From contig SGZV01000010.1 in assembly GCA_004321805.1 (NCBI GenBank), positions 1 to 47,645 on the forward strand: a stretch of DNA of 47,645 nt. The letters are read 5' to 3'. The first letter of the stretch is position 1; each line of letters opens with the position of its first letter. Source of the DNA: an alpha proteobacterium HIMB59. GTDB lineage: Bacteria; Pseudomonadota; Alphaproteobacteria; HIMB59. Under the pieces are notes generated by a model. The model saw nothing but the letters and a program-made list of their open reading frames with translations. It had not been told where the DNA came from and ran no database searches. Positions 23,072 to 31,920 of the stretch are shown piece by piece. The position numbers and the translations under genes are program-made.

Positions 23072-23649
23072 ATTGAAGATTGCTGTTTAGCAGCTTTTTC
23101 TTTTGCTTTTTGATCTCTTTCAGCTTTTCTTTGACCTTTTTCTACCACAGCCTCTAAATCCTCATAGGAGCATAATCCTAAATCCGTAGGATTTCTAAAT
23201 TCAGTAATAGGTTGTGATTGATTACCAGCTCTAATATTTGCCACAGTTGGCTTTGTTGAGCTAGTTAATTTTGCTATTTGAGTATCTGTTAAAATTTTTC
23301 CATATTCACGAATTAACCATGCTATTGCTTTAGGTCTTTCTTGACGAACAGAGAGAGGTAAATATTTTTTTGTTTTAACATGAGATTGAATAGTTTCAGA
23401 TTTTTTATTTTGCAATTCAAGAGATGCAGCAGGATCATTCTCACATCTTTTTATTTCATCCATTGTTAATTGGCCACTAGCAATCGGATTAAGGCCTTGC
23501 ATTTTATAAGCATCTTCACCATCTGCTATGCTTTGGATTTCTAACTCATGGAGTTGACAAAACTGAGATATTTGAGAAAAACTCAAAGCGGTATTGTCAA
23601 CGAGCCACACGGCTGTAGCTAAAGGCATTAAAGGTTTATTGTCTGACAT
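23068..23649 (-). CDS. trcR: Cell-cycle transcriptional regulator TrcR (DUF1013)
   Basis: A 193-residue cytoplasmic protein of the alphaproteobacteria-specific DUF1013 family, named TrcR from Caulobacter. It opens with the conserved ATAVWLVDNTALSFSQISQFC (about 12-32), then LHELEIQSIADGED and LNPIASGQLTMDEIKRCENDP. A central helix-turn-helix-like stretch reads RPKAIAWLIREYG...LTDTQIAKLTSSTKPTVANIR (about 104-140), and the tail is charged. It sits 12 bases downstream of rpmE, its usual neighbour, which supports the call. The family is absent outside Alphaproteobacteria, so it also helps place the organism. Confidence 0.92.
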   Translation of the reverse strand: MSDNKPLMPLATAVWLVDNTALSFSQISQFCQLHELEIQSIADGEDAYKMQGLNPIASGQLTMDEIKRCENDPAASLELQNKKSETIQSHVKTKKYLPLSVRQERPKAIAWLIREYGKILTDTQIAKLTSSTKPTVANIRAGNQSQPITEFRNPTDLGLCSYEDLEAVVEKGQRKAERDQKAKEKAAKQQSSI

Positions 23650-23661
23650 ATTAAAAATTAA

Positions 23662-23883
23662 TTAAATATTGAAAGATTTATATTTGTTTTTAAAGCGAGC
23701 AACTCTTCCACCAGAGTCAACCATCTTACCTGAACCTTGGTTCCAAGCAGGATGAGACAAGGGGTCAATTTCTAACTTCATAGTATCGCCAGCTTTTCCC
23801 CAAGTTGAGCGCGTTTTATAAGTAGATCCGTCAGTGCGCTCTACTGTAATTTCGTGATAATCAGGATGTATCTTTTCTTTCAT
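23662..23883 (-). CDS. rpmE: Large-subunit ribosomal protein bL31
   Basis: A 73-residue basic protein opening [20 protein letters not shown], the bL31 signature, and continuing with [37 protein letters not shown]. It is the alphaproteobacterial type without the CxxC zinc motif. It contacts both ribosomal subunits at the central bridge. It lies between IMPase and trcR on the same strand, a conserved neighbourhood. Confidence 0.95.
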   Translation of the reverse strand: MKEKIHPDYHEITVERTDGSTYKTRSTWGKAGDTMKLEIDPLSHPAWNQGSGKMVDSGGRVARFKNKYKSFNI

Positions 23884-23929
23884 GATCTAGAGAAAATAGA
23901 GACCAACAGTAAAAAAATCAAGTAAATAT

Positions 23930-24724
23930 TTATAAGTTTTTGAATAATTCGCCACTAATCGACGAACTAGATGCTATTAAACTGTCATCGTTTATAGTAT
24001 CAAAATTTGAACCTTTGTCGTTCAAGCAGATACCACCAGCTTCACGAACTAACAGAATACCTGCTGCAATATCCCAAATATTTAGTCTCTTACACCAAAA
24101 ACCATCAAATTTTCCTGATGCCACATTTGCTAAATCAAGAGCGGAAGAACCCATGATTCTAACACTTGTTTTTCGCTGCAGATTTCCAATTTGACTAATA
24201 CCCTCTTCTAAAATATCTGGATGTTTAATTTGCACACCTGAGGTAAACATACAACCATCTAACTTGTCTCTTTGAGAGACTCTTAATCTTTGATTATTTA
24301 TCCATGCACCAGAGCCTTTATGAGCCCAAAATAATTCATTAAGTATTGGGTTATAAGTAACACCAGCAATAATTTCTTTTTTATGAACAAGACCAATCGT
24401 TACAGCAAAGTAAGCATTTCCATGAATAAAATTTTTTGTTCCATCAAGAGGGTCAGAGATAAAAACTGGATTATCACCTTTCAATTTTTCTAAATCTTCT
24501 TTTTTAAAAGTTTCTTCATCGATTTGTAAAAAATCTGGACGGTCTTTTTGAAGGTGATAATTTATTGTCTCTGAAGCTCTTAGATCAGCTGAAGAAACAA
24601 AATCATTTTTATCTTTTTTAGATATTTGTAATTTTTCAAGCTCTCCAAAGTCTCGAACTAACCCCTTGGCTGCGCTACGGCAAGCTTTTTCCATAATAAC
24701 TATAATTGGTGGGATAATTGACAT
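23930..24724 (-). CDS. suhB: Inositol monophosphatase family protein (SuhB-like)
   Basis: A 264-residue Mg2+-dependent, Li+-sensitive-type phosphatase. Metal-site motifs are all present: LQIDEETF (about 76-83), SDPLDGTKNFIHGNAYFAVTIGL (about 90-112) and WDIAAGILLVREAGG (about 218-232). The family acts on inositol-1-phosphate or related sugar phosphates. SuhB also modulates rRNA transcription in E. coli, which is not testable here. It follows efp by seven bases and precedes rpmE, an alphaproteobacterial gene order. Confidence 0.93.
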   Translation of the reverse strand: MSIIPPIIVIMEKACRSAAKGLVRDFGELEKLQISKKDKNDFVSSADLRASETINYHLQKDRPDFLQIDEETFKKEDLEKLKGDNPVFISDPLDGTKNFIHGNAYFAVTIGLVHKKEIIAGVTYNPILNELFWAHKGSGAWINNQRLRVSQRDKLDGCMFTSGVQIKHPDILEEGISQIGNLQRKTSVRIMGSSALDLANVASGKFDGFWCKRLNIWDIAAGILLVREAGGICLNDKGSNFDTINDDSLIASSSSISGELFKNL

Positions 24725-24731
24725 AAAGAGA

Positions 24732-25298
24732 TTATTTAGATTTTTCTATGTAGGTTAATTCTTTAGTATTTATTTTAATTTTATCACCAGTTTCAATATG
24801 AGGTGGAACTGTTACTCTCACTCCGTTTGTTAATAGAGCAGGTTTGTAAGAGGAAGATGCAGTTTGCCCTTTCACAACTGCTTCTGTTTCTGCTATTTCA
24901 ACCACTAAGTGTTCAGGTGGGTTGACGGTCATAGGTTTTTCATCATAAAATTCAATAGATACTTCCATACCATCCTGAAAAAATTTTGCTGTTTCTTCAT
25001 TGACTTGTTCAATATTGAGAACAATTTGTTCATAAGTTTGATTATTCATGAAAGTGAAATCATCTCCACTTCTAAACAGAAACTGATGTTCAATTTCCTC
25101 AGCACGAATTTTTTCTACAGACTCAGCACTTCTAAAACGTTCATTAGATTTAGATTGTGTAGCAATATTTTTCAATTCAGCTTGAATATAAGCACCACCC
25201 TTACCAGGCTGGGTGTGAGATAGTTTGGCTACTTTCCAAAGGCCATTATTGTGTTGAATAATGTTGCCAATCTTCAAGTCAATAGCGTTAATTTTCAT
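24732..25298 (-). CDS. efp: Elongation factor P
   Basis: A 188-residue translation factor that rescues ribosomes stalled on polyproline. Three beta-barrel domains are apparent. Domain I has the tip loop TQPGKGGAY with Lys33, the site that EpmA would modify. Domain II has EHQFLFRSGDDFTFMN, and domain III has the family tail ALLTNGVRVTVPPHIETGDKIKINTKE. Its start overlaps the fba stop by four bases. No epmA/epmB is seen in the window. Confidence 0.96.
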   Translation of the reverse strand: MKINAIDLKIGNIIQHNNGLWKVAKLSHTQPGKGGAYIQAELKNIATQSKSNERFRSAESVEKIRAEEIEHQFLFRSGDDFTFMNNQTYEQIVLNIEQVNEETAKFFQDGMEVSIEFYDEKPMTVNPPEHLVVEIAETEAVVKGQTASSSYKPALLTNGVRVTVPPHIETGDKIKINTKELTYIEKSK

Positions 25299-26212
25299 TT
25301 AGATCTATAGATTTGTATCATTTGATCTAGAAGTGCAAGAGAGTCCTCTCTTTTTCGTTGAAAGCAGTTTCGACCGATGATGGACCCATTACCTCCACCT
25401 TGATGAATAGCTTTTATTTCGTCCATTAAAGCATTGTCATCTTTTGAGTCGCCGCCAGAGAAAACTACAAGTCTTTTTCCTTCAAAGACAACTTTTTTGA
25501 TATGAGCCACTCTATCCTTAAGAGTGCTGATTGGAATATCGTTATTTTCAAAGGCTGCTTTAGTTGGATCTTCTTCTAAAAAATCACTAGGTAATTTAAC
25601 TTTAATAATATTAGCACCTAAAAGAGCTGACATATGGGCAGCGTATGAAATTATATTCATTGCAGTTTCACCCTTTTTACTAATATTTGTTCCACGAGCA
25701 TAGGCCCATAAAACTACAGCAAGTCCCTTTGCTTTTGCCTCATGACTTAATGCTTGATATTCTTCCATCAAAGAGAAATTATGATCAGAGCCAGGATAAA
25801 TCGTGAATCCTATAGCAGAACAACCCAACTTCAATGCATCATCAATGCTCCCTGTAACCGCTTGATCAAGAGAAGTCGCTAGAGTATTCGAGCTGTTGAT
25901 TTTTAAAATTGTCGGAATTTGACCATGGAAACTATCAGAGCTTGTTTGAAGTAACCCAAGTGGAGCTGCATATGCAGATAGACCTGCATCAATTGCCAAC
26001 TGGTGATGATAATTAGGATCATAGGCAGCAGGGTTAATGGCAAAACTTCTGTCTGGACCATGTTCAAATCCCTGATCAACAGGTAAAATAATCATTCGAC
26101 CCGTACCACCCAGTTTTCCTTGACCAAGTATTCTCATCAAGTTTGATCTTACTCCAACATTTTCATGGGTATAATTTGCAATAATTTTTTTTGTTATATT
26201 AGTAACCTTCAT
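25295..26212 (-). CDS. fbaB: Class I fructose-bisphosphate aldolase (DhnA/FbaB type)
   Basis: A 305-residue Schiff-base aldolase that interconverts fructose-1,6-bisphosphate with glyceraldehyde-3-phosphate and dihydroxyacetone phosphate. The DhnA-type pattern is clear: MIILPVDQGFEHGPDRSF (about residues 40-57), GCSAIGFTIYPGS, VVLWAYARG, the catalytic lysine region ANIIKVKLPSDF, and the phosphate-binding VVFSGGDSKDD and GSIIGRNCFQR. It is 16 bases downstream of gap. In many alphaproteobacteria pgk lies between these two genes, but here it is missing. Confidence 0.93.
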   Translation of the reverse strand: MKVTNITKKIIANYTHENVGVRSNLMRILGQGKLGGTGRMIILPVDQGFEHGPDRSFAINPAAYDPNYHHQLAIDAGLSAYAAPLGLLQTSSDSFHGQIPTILKINSSNTLATSLDQAVTGSIDDALKLGCSAIGFTIYPGSDHNFSLMEEYQALSHEAKAKGLAVVLWAYARGTNISKKGETAMNIISYAAHMSALLGANIIKVKLPSDFLEEDPTKAAFENNDIPISTLKDRVAHIKKVVFEGKRLVVFSGGDSKDDNALMDEIKAIHQGGGNGSIIGRNCFQRKREDSLALLDQMIQIYRSK

Positions 26213-26228
26213 CTTTTCTCCTAATTAT

Positions 26229-27248
26229 TTATAATTTACAGACTTGTTGAGTAGTCTCAAGCATTCTATTTGAAAAACCCCACTCATTATCGTACCAAGT
26301 TAAAATACGCCCAAATGTATTAGATACAGTGGTTGTTTCAGTTAAATCCAATACAGAACTACGAGCATCATGATTATAGTCACTAGAAACTTTAGGGTCA
26401 GTATCAACTCCAAGTATCCCTTTTAAATACCCCTTTGAATACTCCTCAAATTTTTGATTTAAAAGATCTACTGATATGTCTTTGGTTGTATTAAATTTGA
26501 AATCTACTAGAGAGACATTTGGTGTTGGTACTCTGATAGCAGTTCCATCTAGCTTACCCTGAAGGTGAGGAAGAACTAAGCCTACTGCTTTAGCTGCTCC
26601 AGTGCTTGTAGGGATGATATTATTAGCTGCAGCTCGTGCTCTTCTTAAATCTTTATGAAATGTATCAACTGTGTTTTGGTCCCCAGTATAGGAGTGGATG
26701 GTAGTCATGTAACCATTTTCAATACCAAATTCTTTATCAATCACATATGCTACTGGAGATAAGCAATTAGTAGTACAAGAGGCATTTGAGATAACAACAT
26801 GATCAGAATTCATGCTTTCATGATTAACACCTTGAACAACTGTAAAATCAGCATTGGTGCACGGGGCTGAAACTATTACTTTCTTAGCTCCACTTTCAAT
26901 ATGAGATAGCGCTTTTTCTTTTGATGCAAAAACACCTGTGCATTCTAAAATAATATCTACTCCTTTATCTCCCCAATTGATATCAACTGGATTTCTTTCT
27001 GAGGTGACAATGATTTCATTTTCACCTACCTTAAATTTATTATCAGCAGTTTTTTGAACTTGTTGAGAAAGTGCTCCATGGATACTGTCATATTTTAGTA
27101 AATGAATATTACTATCAATATCTGCTAGATCATTAATGTAAGCAATCTCATATGTATCATTAAATTCTTGAGATCTTTCTAAGTAAGCTCTAAATACAAG
27201 CCTTCCAATTCTACCAAAGCCATTAATGGCTACTTTTTTTTTAGTCAT
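26229..27248 (-). CDS. gap: Glyceraldehyde-3-phosphate dehydrogenase
   Basis: A 339-residue NAD(P)-dependent GAPDH. It has the Rossmann start KVAINGFGRIGRLVFRAYL, an acidic residue in YINDLADIDSN consistent with NAD preference, and the catalytic Cys158 in SNASCTTNCL. The substrate loop is HSYTGDQNTVD, followed by RRARAAANNIIPTSTGAAKAVG and the tail WYDNEWGFSNRM. It follows tkt by four bases, so tkt-gap-fba is one operon serving glycolysis/gluconeogenesis and the pentose phosphate link. Confidence 0.97.
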   Translation of the reverse strand: MTKKKVAINGFGRIGRLVFRAYLERSQEFNDTYEIAYINDLADIDSNIHLLKYDSIHGALSQQVQKTADNKFKVGENEIIVTSERNPVDINWGDKGVDIILECTGVFASKEKALSHIESGAKKVIVSAPCTNADFTVVQGVNHESMNSDHVVISNASCTTNCLSPVAYVIDKEFGIENGYMTTIHSYTGDQNTVDTFHKDLRRARAAANNIIPTSTGAAKAVGLVLPHLQGKLDGTAIRVPTPNVSLVDFKFNTTKDISVDLLNQKFEEYSKGYLKGILGVDTDPKVSSDYNHDARSSVLDLTETTTVSNTFGRILTWYDNEWGFSNRMLETTQQVCKL

Positions 27249-27252
27249 TTTT

Positions 27253-29190
27253 TTATTTTATCCTTTTTCTTATAGTTGATGAGATACGTTTTGGGGTTAG
27301 TCCGTATTTGTTGAAAACATCTTTAGCTGGAGCGCTAGCACCAAATTCATCAATACCAAAAATATTTTCCTGATTTGTGTATTTATTCCAATACATTGTG
27401 GAGCCAGCTTCGATAACAAAAATCTGACTCAATTTTGATTGTAATAATTTATTTTTGAAAGAATTCTTCTGACTATCAAAAAGCGATGTACATGGCATAG
27501 AAACAACCTTAGCTTCTATCTTGACTTCCTTCAGAAGGTTGGCTACTTCAACAGCCAATGAAACTTCCGATCCTGTTGCAATTATAGTGATATGATTAAT
27601 TTTTGATGACTCATAAATAGTATAAGCACCCTTAAAATTACTAATATTTATTCTTTTATTTGATATTTGAGGTAAGTTTTGTCTTGATAAACATATAAAA
27701 GAAGGAGCGTTATCAATTAAAAGAGCTGCCTTCCAACAAGCAATCGTTTCCATCATATCGCATGGGCGAAACACGAAACTGTTAGGAATTAATCGAAGCA
27801 TATTTAATTGTTCTATTGGTTGGTGAGTAGGCCCATCTTCTCCTAACCCTATTGAGTCATGTGTAAAAACTTGAATAGGATCAATATTCATCAATGCTGC
27901 AAGTCTAAGACTGGGCTTCATGTAGTCAGCAAAACTTAAGAATGTCCCTGAGTATGTTTTATAAAGCTTTGTAGAAGCTATACCGTTCATGATAGCAGCC
28001 ATTCCATGCTCTCTAACACCATAATGGATATATTGAGCTTTAAAATTTTTATGGTTAACAATTTCCATTTGTTTACCTTTTGTATTATTAGACCCAGTTA
28101 AATCTGCAGAGCCTCCAAAAATAGGAATATTAGAATTAATAAAATGCAAAACAGCTTCAGAAGATTTCCTTGTAGCTTGTGGAGAATTAAAATCTTTAAA
28201 CTCACTTGATACAGCATCAAATAATTTTATAACCTCAGTAGAAAAATTTTTTAAACCTTTTATATTTTTTATAGATTGTTTTGACTGCGCATAAATTTTT
28301 AAATTTCTATTTGATGACTGTCTCCATTCTTTAAGGAGAGCTGCAGGAATATGAAAGGGCGCCTCTTTCCAATCAAGTTTTTTTTTAGTCAATATTATCT
28401 CATCAGCACCTAGCGGTGAACCGTGAGAGGAAGCCTTTGCTGATTTATTTGGAGAGCCAAATCCTATCGTGGTTTTAAAATTTAATAAATTTGGTTTATT
28501 TGATTTTTGTGATTTTTTAAATAGATCTCTAATATTTTTATGATTATGTCCATCACCACTAAATACATTCCAATTTACAGACTTAAAGCGAAGATTGGTA
28601 TTATCACTGAATGATAAATCAGTTGAGCCATCAATACTTATTTTATTGTTGTCATAAACAAGAATAAGATTATCAAGTTTTAAATGACCGGCTAAGCTGA
28701 TAGCTTCTTGACTAATACCTTCCATTAGACATCCATCACCGCAAAAAACATAAACTTTTGGTGTTCTTTTAAGTTTCTGTTCTGCAGCTAGCTTTTTTAA
28801 TGCTAAAGCCATACCCACACCATTAGAGATACCCTGACCCAAAGGTCCTGTCGTAATTTCAATTCCAGCATCTGGTTCATATTCTGGATGCCCAGCAGTA
28901 ATAGATCCTAATTGGCGAAAATTTTTAATTTGTTGAAGGGTCATTTTTTTGTAGCCCGTTAAGTAAAGAAGTGAATACAGCAACATTGAACCATGTCCGT
29001 TAGATAAAACGAATCTATCCTTTAAGATCCACTCTGGGTCTTTAGGATTATGTGTTAAAAAGTCATGAAAGAGAACAGTGGCGATATCTGCCATGCCCAT
29101 AGGCATACCAGGGTGACCCGATTTTGCCTTTTCAACTGCTTCTATCGACAAAAAACGAATACAGTTGGCAAGATTTGTATAATTTTTCAA
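27253..29190 (-). CDS. tkt: Transketolase
   Basis: A 645-residue thiamine-diphosphate enzyme moving two-carbon units between sugar phosphates. It shows IRFLSIEAVEKAKSGHPGMPMG (about residues 11-32), GHGSMLLYSLLYL, TTGPLGQGISNGVGMA and the ThDP/Mg motif CGDGCLMEGISQEAISLAGHLKLDNLILVYDNN. The transketolase motif is GVREHGMAAIMNG, followed by THDSIGLGEDGPTHQPIEQL. It is the first gene of the minus-strand carbon operon. Only 35 bases separate its start from the divergent zapB-like gene, so the two promoters must be tightly packed. Confidence 0.97.
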   Translation of the reverse strand: MKNYTNLANCIRFLSIEAVEKAKSGHPGMPMGMADIATVLFHDFLTHNPKDPEWILKDRFVLSNGHGSMLLYSLLYLTGYKKMTLQQIKNFRQLGSITAGHPEYEPDAGIEITTGPLGQGISNGVGMALALKKLAAEQKLKRTPKVYVFCGDGCLMEGISQEAISLAGHLKLDNLILVYDNNKISIDGSTDLSFSDNTNLRFKSVNWNVFSGDGHNHKNIRDLFKKSQKSNKPNLLNFKTTIGFGSPNKSAKASSHGSPLGADEIILTKKKLDWKEAPFHIPAALLKEWRQSSNRNLKIYAQSKQSIKNIKGLKNFSTEVIKLFDAVSSEFKDFNSPQATRKSSEAVLHFINSNIPIFGGSADLTGSNNTKGKQMEIVNHKNFKAQYIHYGVREHGMAAIMNGIASTKLYKTYSGTFLSFADYMKPSLRLAALMNIDPIQVFTHDSIGLGEDGPTHQPIEQLNMLRLIPNSFVFRPCDMMETIACWKAALLIDNAPSFICLSRQNLPQISNKRINISNFKGAYTIYESSKINHITIIATGSEVSLAVEVANLLKEVKIEAKVVSMPCTSLFDSQKNSFKNKLLQSKLSQIFVIEAGSTMYWNKYTNQENIFGIDEFGASAPAKDVFNKYGLTPKRISSTIRKRIK

Positions 29191-29225
29191 TGGAATAACT
29201 CTGTGTAATACTTAATAATTAATGT

Positions 29226-29486
29226 ATGAACGAATTTCAACAACAAATACTGCAAAAAATTGAACAAATTGCCCTAAAATTACAAAATTACAAATCAACT
29301 AACCTTGAATTAGTTAAAGAGAAAGAAGAGCTTCAAGCAAAGATTGAATATTTAGAGAGAAAAGAGCAAGAGCTATCATCACAATTAGAAAGACAATCAT
29401 CTGAACTTGAGGAAAAATCTCAATTAATTGACAAAGCAACAAACAAAATTGAGGAACTTCTGGGATCAATAGAAATCGATGGCTAA
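29226..29486 (+). CDS. ZapB-like coiled-coil protein preceding zapA
   Basis: An 86-residue protein that is almost entirely one coiled coil (residues ~4-80). It shows a heptad-spaced leucine/isoleucine pattern, is rich in Glu, Lys and Gln, and has no membrane segment. Its end overlaps the zapA start by eight bases, so the two are co-translated. In many alphaproteobacteria a short coiled-coil gene precedes zapA, and a Z-ring accessory role like that of ZapB is the natural guess. The sequence itself only shows a coiled coil. Confidence 0.7.
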   Translation: MNEFQQQILQKIEQIALKLQNYKSTNLELVKEKEELQAKIEYLERKEQELSSQLERQSSELEEKSQLIDKATNKIEELLGSIEIDG

Positions 29487-29811
29487 TTTAACTTTAAGCA
29501 TTGGGGGACGTCCTTTAAAAATACAATGCTCTGATCAAAATATTGAACAGGTAAAAGAAATCGGTGGTACAATAAGCAAATTAATTGAAAATGAGAAAAA
29601 AGAGAATGTTCCTTATATAACCTCTGCTTTAATAGCATATTTAAAATCAATGGAAGAAATTTTAAAAAAAGAAAAAATTTTACAAGACTCTTTAAACCAA
29701 AAATTATTTTATGAAAGTAGAATTCAAGAACTTCAAAATGAAAATCAAAATTTGAAATCTGATTTAAAACAAATTTTTGAGAAAATAAACGAACAAATCT
29801 CTGTTGAATAA
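29479..29811 (+). CDS. zapA: Cell division protein ZapA
   Basis: A 110-residue ZapA, which binds and bundles FtsZ filaments at the division site. The N-terminal globular part, LTLSIGGRPLKIQCSDQNIEQVKEIGG, matches the family (xVxIxGrxYxlxCxxgqEexL), followed by a helix and a long C-terminal coiled coil from about residue 50 to 108. It overlaps both the upstream coiled-coil gene and the downstream folate gene by eight bases. In many proteobacteria 6S RNA is encoded just after zapA, but there is no room for it here. Confidence 0.85.
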   Translation: MANLTLSIGGRPLKIQCSDQNIEQVKEIGGTISKLIENEKKENVPYITSALIAYLKSMEEILKKEKILQDSLNQKLFYESRIQELQNENQNLKSDLKQIFEKINEQISVE

Positions 29812-30367
29812 AAAAGAATTACGACAATTACATCTCTCCTCTAGAATGAGCATGGGCGAAGATGAGCTAAAAAAAAAATCAATTACAGTTAATCAAAAGA
29901 TTTTAAATTTGATAAATAATTTTTCTAACAACTCTAAAATTGGTCTTTTTTACCCTTATAAAAATGAAGTAAATGTTTTGCTTTTAGCTAAAAACCTAGA
30001 AGACAAAAGAAAAATATGTTTACTTCCAAAAGTAATAGCAAAAAATCAACCATTAAAATATTTTCCTTACTCTCACAGAGCTCCCTTTTTGGAAAAGGGA
30101 TTTGGGGGAATCATGGAACCATCTGGTCAATTGTCAGAAGATCCTGATATTATAATTGCGTCTTGCGCAGCCTTTAACGATGAGGGGTTTCGAGTGGGAT
30201 ATGGAGGAGGATTTTTTGATCGAACAATTATGGAATTAAAAAAAAATAAGAATTTAATTACTATTCTGGCAGCATTCGAGTTGCAAAAAACAAAATATCA
30301 ATTCCAAGAGAGCTTTGATGAAAAAGTTGATTATATTTGCACAGAGGATAGAACCTACACATTATGA
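29804..30367 (+). CDS. fau: 5-formyltetrahydrofolate cyclo-ligase
   Basis: A 187-residue enzyme that uses ATP to convert 5-formyl-THF to 5,10-methenyl-THF. It shows basic N-terminal KKELRQLHLSSR, GLFYPYKNEVN (about residues 47-57), LLPKVIAKNQPLKYFPY, and the phosphate/ATP loop FRVGYGGGFFDRTI near residue 130. The length is standard. The start is TTG at 29804, inside the end of zapA. The zapA-fau order is widely conserved. Confidence 0.92.
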   Translation: MNKKELRQLHLSSRMSMGEDELKKKSITVNQKILNLINNFSNNSKIGLFYPYKNEVNVLLLAKNLEDKRKICLLPKVIAKNQPLKYFPYSHRAPFLEKGFGGIMEPSGQLSEDPDIIIASCAAFNDEGFRVGYGGGFFDRTIMELKKNKNLITILAAFELQKTKYQFQESFDEKVDYICTEDRTYTL

Positions 30368-31176
30368 ATTTTTTACTTATTGGTGATGTTGTTGGTCGAT
30401 CTGGAAGAAATGCTATTCAAAAGTATTTACCTGAGATTCAAAAAAAATTTCAAATAGATTTTACAATTTTAAACGGAGAAAACTCAGCAGCTGGATATGG
30501 CATCACAGGAAAAATTTATGAAGACTTCATTAATTGGGGAGCTGATGCAATTACATTGGGCAATCATGCATGGAAGAAAGATGAAATTATTCCGTACATG
30601 GAAAATAATCCAGATCATAATATAATAAGACCTTTAAATTTTTCAGAGGGATCTCCAGGTCAAGGTTACAAAATTTTCAATCATCCAAAAGGGTTTAAAA
30701 TTCTTGTTTGCCAAGTACATGGTCAGACATTCATTGACCTTCCTTTAACTAATCCTTTTGAGTCTATAGATACAAAAATATTATCTTTGATTAATGATCA
30801 TGGCATAGATTACTCTTTTTTAGAGGTCCATGCCGAAGTAACTTCTGAGAAAAATGGTATTGCGCAAGGTTACGATGGTAAATTTACTGCAATTTATGGG
30901 ACTCACGTTCATATTCCAACAATGGATGCTAGAGTTTTAGACAAAGGTACTTGTTTTCAAACTGATATAGGCATGACGGGGGACTATAATTCAGTAATTG
31001 GAATGAAAAAAGAAAATGCAATTAAAAGAATGAGATCTGGTGATCATAGTCATCGTTTAGAACCTGCTGATGGTGAAGCAACTATTTCTGGAGCAGTAAT
31101 TAAATCAGAAGGGGGAATTAATTCCATACAATCTATTCAAATAGGTGGTGTTTTGGATCGTAATTTATTATCTTAG
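30364..31176 (+). CDS. YmdB/TIGR00282-type metallophosphoesterase
   Basis: A 270-residue dinuclear-metal phosphoesterase. Metal-binding segments appear in order: LIGDVVGRSGR (about 4-14), ILNGENSAAGYGIT (about 38-51), DAITLGNHAWKKDEI, SFLEVHAEVTSEK and YGTHVHIPTMD. Characterised members hydrolyse 2',3'-cyclic nucleotides, and Bacillus YmdB affects biofilm development. The role here is unknown. The start makes an ATGA overlap with the cyclo-ligase stop, and yebC follows three bases after its stop. Confidence 0.93.
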   Translation: MNFLLIGDVVGRSGRNAIQKYLPEIQKKFQIDFTILNGENSAAGYGITGKIYEDFINWGADAITLGNHAWKKDEIIPYMENNPDHNIIRPLNFSEGSPGQGYKIFNHPKGFKILVCQVHGQTFIDLPLTNPFESIDTKILSLINDHGIDYSFLEVHAEVTSEKNGIAQGYDGKFTAIYGTHVHIPTMDARVLDKGTCFQTDIGMTGDYNSVIGMKKENAIKRMRSGDHSHRLEPADGEATISGAVIKSEGGINSIQSIQIGGVLDRNLLS

Positions 31177-31179
31177 GAT

Positions 31180-31920
31180 ATGGCTGGTCATTCAAAATTT
31201 AAAAATATTCAATACAGAAAAGGAGCTCAGGATAAAAAAAGAGCAAAGCAATTTTCTAAAATTGGTAGAGAGATTCAAATAGCCGTAAAAATTGCTGGAA
31301 CAGATCCTGAGTCTAATCCGCGACTGCGTCTAGCCATCACAAAAGCTAGAAGTGTTAACATGCCAAAAGATAATGTTGATAGAGCAATAAATAAAAATAA
31401 CACAGATAACACTGAATACTCAGAAGTTAGATATGAGGGTTATGGACCTTTTGGAACAGCATTTATAGTAGAAGCGTTAACTGATAATAAAAACAGAACA
31501 GCTTCAGAGATACGATCTATTTTTTCTAAAAATGGGGGTAACCTCGGAGAGACAGGGAGTGTTAGCTTTAATTTTGATAAAGTAGGTGAAATTCAAATTA
31601 AAGGTAATTTGGAGGACACTATTTTAGAGGAATTAATGGATTATGGACTTGAGGATTACAATAACGAAGATGAAATTACATATTTGTATTGTAAGTTTGA
31701 ATCATTAGTGTCTTTAGAAAAAGTTGTGAGAGATAAAAATATTGAAATTGATAGTGCGTTAATTATTTGGAAACCTAATATGGCAGTAAAAATTGAAAAA
31801 GAAGATGAATTAAATCGTCTAATAAAATTAAACGATGACTTGGAGGATAATGACGATGTTCAAAACTGTTTTTCAAATTTAGACTTTGATAGTTCATTGT
31901 TAGAAGGTTCTAATGCCTGA
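31180..31920 (+). CDS. yebC: YebC/PmpR-family protein
   Basis: A 246-residue three-domain protein with the hallmark start MAGHSKFKNIQYRKGAQDKK, then KARSVNMPKDNVDRAI and YEGYGPFGTAFIVEALTDNKNRT, GGNLGETGSVSFNF. YebC proteins were named as transcription regulators and more recently implicated in relieving ribosome stalling on proline-rich sequences. In most proteobacteria ruvC, ruvA and ruvB follow. Here the next gene, overlapping by eight bases, is instead a 109-residue nuclease-like protein. Confidence 0.95.
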   Translation: MAGHSKFKNIQYRKGAQDKKRAKQFSKIGREIQIAVKIAGTDPESNPRLRLAITKARSVNMPKDNVDRAINKNNTDNTEYSEVRYEGYGPFGTAFIVEALTDNKNRTASEIRSIFSKNGGNLGETGSVSFNFDKVGEIQIKGNLEDTILEELMDYGLEDYNNEDEITYLYCKFESLVSLEKVVRDKNIEIDSALIIWKPNMAVKIEKEDELNRLIKLNDDLEDNDDVQNCFSNLDFDSSLLEGSNA

